Below, in pieces: positions 1-5,689 of a stretch of 20,580 nt of DNA. The stretch comes from a virus, in the IMG/VR virus record IMGVR_UViG_3300022858_001568, positions 1 to 20,580 of that record; one strand, written 5' to 3'. Made by a program: the position numbers and the translations under genes. How positions within the stretch are numbered: the stretch's first letter is position 1; each line of letters begins with the position of its first letter. Under the pieces are notes generated by a model. The model saw nothing but the letters and a program-made list of their open reading frames with translations. It did not search any database and was not told the origin of the DNA.

Positions 1-741
1 CAGCTGGGATCTCTCTCCAAGCCTACTGTGGCATGGGGTAGGCAGAATATTGCGATCACCACTCAGACATTGACCGCAGGTGGTGAGCGAATCACGATTT
101 ATGATCTGCGAGCTATTGCTCTGTTGCATAACAATACCCTCGAAGATGCTGAGGCTGATATAAACTCTGAACTGAACGATGCCTTTTCACGAGCAGTTGC
201 TGAGGCTGAAGATGATGCTTTTGCAGCCGCTGCCGGGGATGACTCTCCCAAGGGAATAACCTCTGATGCCAGAGTTCAGGCTTTATCTTCTTCAAGTGGT
301 GTAGCAGCTGCGCTTTCCGACTCCTCGAATAATGGAGTTGATGCCTTGGTCGATGTGCTCTATACACCGAAAAAGACTTATCGTAAGAATGGTACTTGGG
401 CGTTTAACTCTACCACGGAATCGGTCATTAGGAAGCTGAAAGACGGAGAAGGTAGATACCTCTGGCAGCCTCCGGTTCAGGAAGGACGTCCAGCGTTACT
501 GCTTGGCAAGCCCATCGTGAATCCTGAGGGAATGCCCGATATAGCCGCAAATTCATACCCGATCTTGTTCGGTGATTTCAAGGCTGGTTATAAAATCCGT
601 GATCGAAAAGGACTCACTGTTCAGAGACTCATTGAGCGATATGCAGAGTACGATCAGACCGGGTTTAAAATCGTCAAGAGGGTTGGTGGACAGGTAACAT
701 TGCCTGAAGCGTTTGCACCGATGAAAATCGCTGCATCATAA
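1..741 (+). CDS. HK97-family major capsid protein, C-terminal part (5' end outside window)
   Basis: The reading frame is already open at base 1, so the true start lies upstream; the GTG at 28 is an internal valine codon. About 246 residues are visible. The piece fits the C-terminal half of an HK97-fold capsid protein: an acidic, alanine-rich helical stretch, then a segment ending LLGKPIV, a proline-containing loop (NPEGMPDIA), a beta strand with FGDFKAGY, and a closing strand rich in K/R and V before a final EAFAPMKIA. This fold forms the hexamers and pentamers of the icosahedral shell. Its position ahead of connector, neck and tail genes is the usual one. The N-terminal arm, any scaffold domain and any protease upstream cannot be seen. 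The stop codon lies in a short AT-rich hairpin (735-756). Confidence 0.88.
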   Translation, partial: QLGSLSKPTVAWGRQNIAITTQTLTAGGERITIYDLRAIALLHNNTLEDAEADINSELNDAFSRAVAEAEDDAFAAAAGDDSPKGITSDARVQALSSSSGVAAALSDSSNNGVDALVDVLYTPKKTYRKNGTWAFNSTTESVIRKLKDGEGRYLWQPPVQEGRPALLLGKPIVNPEGMPDIAANSYPILFGDFKAGYKIRDRKGLTVQRLIERYAEYDQTGFKIVKRVGGQVTLPEAFAPMKIAAS

Positions 742-767
742 TCATTGTATTATGATCATCGTATTAT
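735..767 (+). repeat. AT-rich hairpin and 14-bp near-direct repeat after the capsid gene
   Basis: ATCATAAT (735-742) pairs perfectly with ATTATGAT (749-756) across a 6-nt loop and overlaps the capsid stop codon. ATCATTGTATTAT (741-753) is repeated with one change at 755-767. The stem contains no G:C-rich core and no T-run follows, so it does not look like a Rho-independent terminator. It may be an mRNA-end or processing signal, or may have no role. Confidence 0.35.
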
Positions 768-793
768 AGACACTGAATAAAAGGAGGATCGTT

Positions 794-2356
794 ATGAAGT
801 ATAGAAATTTTGTAGTATCTGTTTTTGTGTCACTTTTGCTTGTGATAGGCACAAATGCTTTTGCTACGGACTATTACAGGCCTTGGGTGAAGACTCAGGA
901 CCTGACCGTTATGAATGTCCCCGTCTTCGAAGCTGGACTCGGCATCGAAACCAGTGGCAACGTCTGGTATGTCGATTCAGGCGCTTCTGGTACAGCGGCT
1001 GGGACCTCATGGACCAATGCGAGTCTGACCGTTGATGCTGCTATCAATTTGGCGACTGCTGCAAACGGAGATCTTATTCGTGTAGCGGCAGGACATGCTG
1101 AAGCTTACACTGCGGCTAATGGGTTTGATTTAGACAAAGCTGGTATAACCATTGTTCACGAAGGTTCAATAGGCGCTCAAGCAACTTATACCTATTCCGA
1201 TACCGATGCAACTATTGCGGTTGGTGCTGCTAATTGTCGTATTTTTGGTGGCCGATATCTCGCAGGTATAAGCGGAGTAGTGATCGGGATCGCTGTTGAA
1301 GCTGGCGGAGATGATTTTGAACTTATCGATGCGGTATTTCCAGAGCCTACAACTTCGTCATGGGAGTTCGTTGATACGATTGATCTCGCTGCCGGAGCAG
1401 ATGGAGTGAAGATAATCCGACCGGTTCAGTTTACAGCTGATGCCGTTGGTGCAGCTCATTTTATTGATGCTGGCAATGGGGTTAACAATAATCTCTCAGT
1501 TATCACTCCGTATCTGTATGGAGAATATTCAGTGAGTGCGATCTGGTCTGATACCGTCGATCTTGAGGTATTAATTCAAGGTGGTTGTATAACCAACTTG
1601 ACTGATGGCCAACATGCAATCGAGTTTACTGGTGCGGCATTAGGATCAATAAAGGACATCCTCGTTCGAACCGATGTCCAGACTACTGCCGTTGATCCTG
1701 GTTCACTCACTTTGTCAAACGTCGTATGGGACGATGATGAAGTAGCTGATTCAACCTCAAGCCCGGTTGTGTTGGGTGCTGATGGTCCGGCGACGATAGG
1801 ACAAATTGATAGCACTACGACTGATAGCGTTCATGGAAAGATCGGAACCGATGCGGAGATGGGAGATGCGTCTTTGTATGATCAGTATATTGCTGATCAG
1901 ATTGACCTTGATGCGATCTTATATAATCAGGAAAAAGTTATTTCGGTCTCTGCTGATGAAATAACCGCTGACCTGTTTGACGTTGACGGTGGAGCGATTC
2001 TGATTAAATCAATCGTCGGTTATGTGTCTGCCGTTGTTGGATCTAACGCAACCACTGCTCAGTTGATTGTGGATCGAGATGATTCAACTACGGACACTGA
2101 GTTTACAACCGCAGTTGCCATAACTGATGACCCTGTTGGAACCGTTTATGCCTTTTCCGATGCTAATCCGGCTGTATTAACTCCGCTGGAACCGGGTGCT
2201 ACTGGTTTGTCGACATTGATGTCTTCATGGTTTTGTCCTGAAGGAATGATTGAGCAGTTGATGAGTGCTGATCCTGGTGGAGCTGCAACTGATCATATCA
2301 CATGGTATATGACGTATGTACCATTGGCTGCCGGTATTACCGTAACTGCTCAGTAA
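794..2356 (+). CDS. Sec signal-peptide protein with beta-helix-like N-terminal half, downstream of capsid gene
   Basis: 520 residues. The N-terminus is a textbook Sec signal: basic MKYR, a hydrophobic core at about residues 6-19, then a small-residue end with NAFA, giving likely cleavage after residue 24. Residues 56-160 contain NVWYVDSG and IRVAAGHAE, a pattern I associate with right-handed beta-helix repeats in phage and surface proteins (from family memory, not a search). Residues 160-380 remain beta-rich with turn residues D/N/G. The last 130 residues look like a separate beta domain. No catalytic residues stand out. AAAGGAGG (780-787) sets the ATG at 794. Position right after the capsid gene would suit a decoration protein, but the signal peptide argues for export to the periplasm or surface. 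Function is uncertain. Confidence 0.6.
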   Translation: MKYRNFVVSVFVSLLLVIGTNAFATDYYRPWVKTQDLTVMNVPVFEAGLGIETSGNVWYVDSGASGTAAGTSWTNASLTVDAAINLATAANGDLIRVAAGHAEAYTAANGFDLDKAGITIVHEGSIGAQATYTYSDTDATIAVGAANCRIFGGRYLAGISGVVIGIAVEAGGDDFELIDAVFPEPTTSSWEFVDTIDLAAGADGVKIIRPVQFTADAVGAAHFIDAGNGVNNNLSVITPYLYGEYSVSAIWSDTVDLEVLIQGGCITNLTDGQHAIEFTGAALGSIKDILVRTDVQTTAVDPGSLTLSNVVWDDDEVADSTSSPVVLGADGPATIGQIDSTTTDSVHGKIGTDAEMGDASLYDQYIADQIDLDAILYNQEKVISVSADEITADLFDVDGGAILIKSIVGYVSAVVGSNATTAQLIVDRDDSTTDTEFTTAVAITDDPVGTVYAFSDANPAVLTPLEPGATGLSTLMSSWFCPEGMIEQLMSADPGGAATDHITWYMTYVPLAAGITVTAQ

Positions 2357-2366
2357 GCAAGTAATC
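2354..2366 (+). repeat. 13-nt string shared by two consecutive intergenic regions (copy 1)
   Basis: TAAGCAAGTAATC begins with the stop codon of the preceding signal-peptide gene. The identical 13-mer recurs at 2855-2867, in the next intergenic region inside a predicted RNA fold. Shared intergenic strings in a compact phage genome can mark regulatory or recombination sites; no role is proven. Confidence 0.4.
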
Positions 2367-2418
2367 ATAAACAAAATTTATAAACAAGATCCATAAACAA
2401 AATTTACAAACAAAATTA
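2367..2418 (+). repeat. Four tandem copies of a 13-bp AT-rich unit
   Basis: The units are ATAAACAAAATTT (2367-2379), ATAAACAAGATCC (2380-2392), ATAAACAAAATTT (2393-2405) and ACAAACAAAATTA (2406-2418). Copies 1 and 3 are identical and copies 2 and 4 are diverged. The array fills the gap between a stop codon and the ribosome binding site at 2420-2425. The resulting leader is A-rich and largely unpaired, which could help ribosome loading on the following gene. The tandem arrangement is also prone to slipped-strand copy-number change. Confidence 0.65.
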
Positions 2419-2431
2419 AAGGAGGATGATT

Positions 2432-2809
2432 ATGAAAGGAGATCCTGGAGTAAATTACGACATAGATGATGATGGCTATCCGGCTTTAAGCCGGGGAGCT
2501 AATACGTATTTAACGGAGTCATTAGATCATGGGAAGGCTCCGTCAGTTTCGTACTTCATCTCATGCGGAGCATGGGCGTCTTCGTTCGTTGCGACGTTGC
2601 AGTACAGTGATAATGACAGCGACTGGACTGACGAGACGGCGGGTGCTGGCAATGATATCAGCTTGACGTTGGAAGCTGCCGGTAATGGCACGATTCATGT
2701 GCCTAATCCCAGAGGAAGGTACAGTCATCTGAGCATTGTGACTGGTGGAACCTGCGTATTCAGTGTAACCAGTGTATTGGGGCCATTGCGTTCAGTTTCA
2801 TCCGAGTGA
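2432..2809 (+). CDS. Small beta-rich phage protein, possible head decoration protein
   Basis: 125 residues from the ATG at 2432. An upstream in-frame ATG at 2426 is rejected because it abuts the ribosome binding site AGGAGG (2420-2425); the 2432 ATG has the normal 6-nt spacing. The protein is acidic and beta-rich: an N-terminal segment with DIDDDGYP, then a core with SYFISCGAW, FVATLQYSDNDSDW and a late strand containing RYSHLSIVTGG. Small proteins with this W-containing beta core are often found beside HK97 capsid genes. I infer a decoration or head-stabilising role from position and size, but no assigned family supports that. No signal peptide or membrane segment is visible. Confidence 0.55.
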   Translation: MKGDPGVNYDIDDDGYPALSRGANTYLTESLDHGKAPSVSYFISCGAWASSFVATLQYSDNDSDWTDETAGAGNDISLTLEAAGNGTIHVPNPRGRYSHLSIVTGGTCVFSVTSVLGPLRSVSSE

Positions 2810-2824
2810 TGGAATAGTTAATTT

Positions 2825-2893
2825 GAAAATTGCGGGATAGGGACTTAAGCCTGATAAGCAAGTAATCCTGAACTTGTTTCCCGCAAATTTTTC
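2825..2893 (+). ncRNA. Candidate three-way-junction RNA fold upstream of the HNH gene
   Basis: TTGCGGGA (2830-2837) is perfectly complementary to TCCCGCAA (2879-2886). The stem can extend by AAAA (2826-2829) pairing with the T-run at 2888-2891 past one bulged A. Inside lie two adjacent hairpins: CTTA/TAAG (2844-2847/2855-2858) and CAAGT/ACTTG (2859-2863/2872-2876). Both loops contain CCTGA. The T-run after the outer stem also resembles a terminator tail, although the enclosed 41 nt are long for one. It lies just before the endonuclease ribosome binding site (2910-2915). Phage homing-endonuclease genes are known to be held back by leader hairpins, so control of that gene is a reasonable inference. 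Fold energies were not computed. Confidence 0.45.
2855..2867 (+). repeat. 13-nt string shared by two consecutive intergenic regions (copy 2)
   Basis: TAAGCAAGTAATC, identical to 2354-2366. Here it spans the junction of the two inner hairpins of the predicted RNA fold: TAAG closes the first hairpin and CAAGT opens the second. Copy 1 lacks the surrounding complementary arms. Confidence 0.4.
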
Positions 2894-2920
2894 TCAGGGA
2901 TGATTCTACAGGAGGAATTG

Positions 2921-3634
2921 ATGATGAAAACTTGTATGATTGATGGTTGTGACAATAAACATTTGGCTAAAGGATACTGTAGAAAGCACTATCTGCGATG
3001 GAGGAAACATAACGGAGAAAAAATTTGTAAAGTTGATGGATGCGAAAATTTTGTGAAGGCATTGGGATACTGTATTAAACATTATACTCAATTTAGTAGA
3101 CACGGTAAGATATTAAGTCGTACGATCTATGATAGAAATGAAATACATGAAGAGAATGGAACCTATCGAATGAAACTGTATGATAAAAACGGCAAAGTGA
3201 TTGCTGAGACTTTCTTTGATGGAGAAAATCTTAATGAGATTAAAAAACATAAATGGCATAATAAATGTGGATATGTTTATACGATCCATGGTGGTGAGAA
3301 GCTGAATTTATCTAATTTTGTAAAAGGCGATTTTGAGCACAAATATATGTTTGATCACAGGGATCGGATTAAGCTGAATAATTTATCTAATAATTTGCGT
3401 GAAGTGACTTATTCACAGAATGCGATAAATCAAGGCATTCGATCAGATAACAATAGTGGTATTGTTGGTGTGGGTTGGGACAAAAATAAAAATAAATTTC
3501 GTGCTCGTATAGTTGTTGATGGTAAAGAAATTTTCCTTGGTAGGTTTGCAGATTTGCAAGACGCAGCAGAAGCCAGACGCCAAGCTGAAATGAAATACCA
3601 TGGAGAATTTTCTCCTAATTTTAGATCGGGATGA
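2921..3634 (+). CDS. Free-standing HNH endonuclease with C-terminal AP2 DNA-binding domain
   Basis: 237 residues from ATG 2921, which is placed by AGGAGG at 2910-2915. An in-frame ATG at 2900 is upstream of that site and is rejected; ATG 2924 is an alternative. Two metal-binding-like repeats (C5, C10, C20, H23 and C36, C41, C51, H54, spacing C-x4-C-x9-C-x2-H) open the protein. An HNH core follows with D145-H146, D148, N153-N154 and N158-L159-R160. Residues about 180-229 form an AP2-like beta-strand/helix domain (GIVGVGWDK, FLGRFADLQDAAEA). HNH-AP2 proteins cut DNA at specific sites and spread into allelic sites as free-standing homing endonucleases. The gene is visibly more A/T-rich than its neighbours and interrupts the head-gene order, consistent with insertion. 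It has no structural role in the virion. Confidence 0.88.
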   Translation: MMKTCMIDGCDNKHLAKGYCRKHYLRWRKHNGEKICKVDGCENFVKALGYCIKHYTQFSRHGKILSRTIYDRNEIHEENGTYRMKLYDKNGKVIAETFFDGENLNEIKKHKWHNKCGYVYTIHGGEKLNLSNFVKGDFEHKYMFDHRDRIKLNNLSNNLREVTYSQNAINQGIRSDNNSGIVGVGWDKNKNKFRARIVVDGKEIFLGRFADLQDAAEARRQAEMKYHGEFSPNFRSG

Positions 3635-3647
3635 AGGGAGGTAAAGT

Positions 3648-4046
3648 ATGAAGATTAAAATGTTAAAAACAGAAAAGGGAAGTATAGATGGGGTCCAAGT
3701 CAAAGAGTATAAGGCTGGAGAAATATATGACATACCTCTTAGCCTTGCTATTGTTTTTGTTGACCAGCTACAGATAGCCGTGAAGGTGGAAGCGCCTGAG
3801 GTTGTCGAAGCTGAGGAACCAGACGATGTGACAGGTGAGGAAGCCGAAGAGATTGAGACTCCAGAGACTGTGAAACCTGATGTGCCGGAGGAAGTAAAAG
3901 CAGATACTCCAGAGACTGTGAAACCTGATGTGCCGGAAAAGACCAAGACCGATACCCCGGAGAAGCCTGTGGCCAAGAAGCCCAGTCCCAGTGTAAAAGG
4001 CAAAGGGCCAATGGACGATATGAAGAGGGATAAGGCTAAGAAATGA
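3648..4046 (+). CDS. Small acidic phage protein with Pro/Glu/Lys repeat tail
   Basis: 132 residues, started by GGGAGG at 3636-3641. Residues 1-50 look folded and resemble the short phage proteins that contain a KxGEIYDIP-type segment followed by a hydrophobic helix (LSLAIVFVDQL). The rest is low-complexity: a 16-residue repeat starting TPETVKPDVPE occurs twice almost exactly, with a third degenerate copy (TPEKPVAKK), and a basic end (MKRDKAKK). The tail is probably disordered. The gene overlaps the connector gene by ATGA (4043-4046), implying translational coupling. Similar small proteins sit between capsid and connector genes in many siphoviruses, but I know of no assigned function. Confidence 0.6.
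   Translation: MKIKMLKTEKGSIDGVQVKEYKAGEIYDIPLSLAIVFVDQLQIAVKVEAPEVVEAEEPDDVTGEEAEEIETPETVKPDVPEEVKADTPETVKPDVPEKTKTDTPEKPVAKKPSPSVKGKGPMDDMKRDKAKK
3858..3937 (+). repeat. Direct repeat of 32 identical bases, period 48 bp, inside a coding region
   Basis: The 32 bases at 3858-3889 recur exactly at 3906-3937, a 48-bp period that encodes a 16-residue Pro/Glu/Lys repeat. A third, degraded unit follows from about 3954. Exact identity at silent positions points to recent duplication by slippage or unequal recombination, rather than to protein-level selection alone. Confidence 0.8.
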
Positions 4047-4597
4047 CACTTGAGCTTGTGACATACGAAGATCTGAAGGCGCTCCTCGGCTTAGAGAAGG
4101 AAGCAATAAGGGATTACCCTGCGCTGAATCTCCTTAGGCCGTCTGTGACGTCGGCTATCGAGGAGCATATTGGTAGATTGCTTGAGTCAAAAGAACGAAC
4201 GGAGACGATCTATTTTGGCTCATGCAAGCAATCTATGGTATCACTGCCAGCAATTCCTATTACTGCTATTTCATCGGTCACGGTCACGATTAGTGGTGAT
4301 TCTGAGACCTATGATGAAAATGAGGAATATGAAATTACAGAATATGGGATTAAGCTCCTGACTTTGCTGTCCAGTGCGAAGATGGTTGTGGTATATACAG
4401 GAGGAATTACGGAAGCCACCAATTCGATGAATAGAGCTGCCTTATTGCAGACAGCTTATGAGTTTCAGGCTAAAGATCATATAGGTGCAAGTAGTGTCTC
4501 AGCAGAAGGAGGTAGTGTGCAAAGACCAGAGCTTGGTCTTCTGAAGGAAGTTAAAAGGATATTGAGCAAAGACAAGCATCCGCTGATGGTGATATAA
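4043..4597 (+). CDS. Head-tail connector (adaptor) protein, gp6-like
   Basis: 184 residues. The start ATG overlaps the upstream stop as ATGA. The layout suits the gp6/gp15-like connector family: N-terminal helices (TYEDLKALLGL, PALNLLRPSVTSAIEEHIGRLL), a central beta region with TIYFGSCKQSMVSLPAIPITAISSV cut short here to its LPAIPI core, then YTGGI, and a C-terminal helical part. The motif of hydrophobic residue, P, I, followed by a strand and then vYTGG is the family hallmark I rely on. Such proteins form a ring below the portal that seals the head and docks the tail. The gene ends in TAATG overlap with the next gene. The call rests on fold pattern and gene order. Confidence 0.72.
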   Translation: MTLELVTYEDLKALLGLEKEAIRDYPALNLLRPSVTSAIEEHIGRLLESKERTETIYFGSCKQSMVSLPAIPITAISSVTVTISGDSETYDENEEYEITEYGIKLLTLLSSAKMVVVYTGGITEATNSMNRAALLQTAYEFQAKDHIGASSVSAEGGSVQRPELGLLKEVKRILSKDKHPLMVI

Positions 4598-5196
4598 TGA
4601 CTCTGGGCATAGAAGTCAGGAACCTTGCAGAAATTAGTGATTATCTTAATAAGCTTCCTGATAAAACATTTGATGAGGCCAAGAAGGTATTTCAAGAAGC
4701 GGTATTAGATGCGGATAAGGAGGTCAAGCTCAGATTTTCATCTAAAATCATACATTCACGAACTGGTACTCTACGGAGGTCATTAAGAACAAGCTTAACC
4801 GGGAGCAGCCTTAGAAATTTACGGGCATCGTTTTTTAGCTCTGCTAATGTAGCTGGAGTGCCAGTGAAATACGCTCCTCTTCAGGAATTCGGTGGTGTCA
4901 TCAAGGCTATTAATAAATATTCAGGAGTACCTGGAGGTCCTTACCTTAATATCCCGACAAAATCTAATTTGACTCCTGCCGGGGTGATGAAGAAGTCTGC
5001 AAAGGAATTGTTTAATGCAGGAGCCCACATACACAAATCAAAGGCAGGGAATTGGGGAGTTTTTATAGGGGATAAGATGATGATGGTTTTGAAGAAAAAA
5101 GTTGTGGTCCCTGCTCGACTTGGTATGATTGATGCAGCAGATGATCAAATACCGACGATATTGTCGAAATTGATTGTCCTAATCGGAGAGGATTAA
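4597..5196 (+). CDS. Neck/tail-completion protein, HK97 gp10-like
   Basis: 199 residues. ATG 4597 shares its A with the upstream stop (TAATG). Visible signatures are an N-terminal helix with many K/E residues, RTGTLRRSLR (about residues 55-64), YAPLQEFGG (about 91-99) and VVPARLGM near residue 170. RTGxLrrS ... YA..qEfG ... pARpf is the pattern of the HK97 gp10-like / tail-completion family. These proteins sit between the connector ring and the tail terminator, or act in head-to-tail joining. The protein is longer than the typical 130-160 residues, with an inserted stretch (about 100-160) containing GGPYLNIP and HIHKSKAGNWGVFIG. Confidence is good for family and moderate for exact role. Confidence 0.75.
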   Translation: MTLGIEVRNLAEISDYLNKLPDKTFDEAKKVFQEAVLDADKEVKLRFSSKIIHSRTGTLRRSLRTSLTGSSLRNLRASFFSSANVAGVPVKYAPLQEFGGVIKAINKYSGVPGGPYLNIPTKSNLTPAGVMKKSAKELFNAGAHIHKSKAGNWGVFIGDKMMMVLKKKVVVPARLGMIDAADDQIPTILSKLIVLIGED

Positions 5197-5197
5197 A

Positions 5198-5689
5198 ATG
5201 ACAGATCCAGCTGTAACGACTATATTAGATGAAGTTGATGCGAGATTGACCAAGATAACGACTGCCAATGGGTATCATTATACGGTTAATAAGATAGAAC
5301 GTGCAAGACTCGAGCCATTTGCTGGATATGATTTGCCAGCCGTCAATTATTGGTGTACATCGCTTACAAATACACGTAATGTCTACAATGATGATAATAG
5401 ACAGCTTGAGTTACTCATTGAGAGTCATAGTTTGACGAGGGATGAGCCTTTCGTTGATGTTGCGAATAAGTTAGCAGCAGATATCATAACTGTGTTAAAT
5501 CGAGCTACTACTGCGCCAAAAGTATCAGATGATCCTAACTATGAGCTTGATGAGACGATATCAGATCTAATATTTCAAGGGTATGATTACATAATAGGCC
5601 AGGGAGAAAAACCATGGTGCGGTGTGCTTGTCAGGTTTATAGTAGCATATCAAACTAATCCTTATGACATGACTACATACGGTGTATAA
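5198..5689 (+). CDS. Probable tail terminator protein
   Basis: 163 residues, one base after the neck gene stop, with GGAGAGG at 5184-5190 as ribosome binding site. The N-terminal helix (TTILDEVDARLTKI), a central beta region with LPAVNYW and RQLELLIESHS, a helix (FVDVANKLAADIITVL), and a final strand pair (GVLVRFIVAYQT) match the alpha/beta plan of lambda gpU-type terminator proteins. These cap the growing tail tube and join it to the neck. Position directly after the gp10-like gene and before the tail tube supports this. Sequence identity to any named protein is not claimed. The GTG start of the next gene overlaps this stop by 8 bases. Confidence 0.62.
   Translation: MTDPAVTTILDEVDARLTKITTANGYHYTVNKIERARLEPFAGYDLPAVNYWCTSLTNTRNVYNDDNRQLELLIESHSLTRDEPFVDVANKLAADIITVLNRATTAPKVSDDPNYELDETISDLIFQGYDYIIGQGEKPWCGVLVRFIVAYQTNPYDMTTYGV

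Noticed and set aside
2824-2855. Sigma-70 type promoter (TTGAAA at 2824-2829) upstream of the HNH gene
   Set aside because: No convincing -10 box lies 16-18 bases downstream.
2810-3647. Group I intron carrying the HNH gene
   Set aside because: Both flanking genes are complete with their own start and stop codons, and I could not identify intron core pairings, so a free-standing gene with an intergenic position fits better.
3443-4003. 186-codon minus-strand frame opposite the HNH and acidic repeat genes
   Set aside because: It spans two genes on the other strand; its serine/glycine repeats mirror the TPETVKPDVPE coding repeat.
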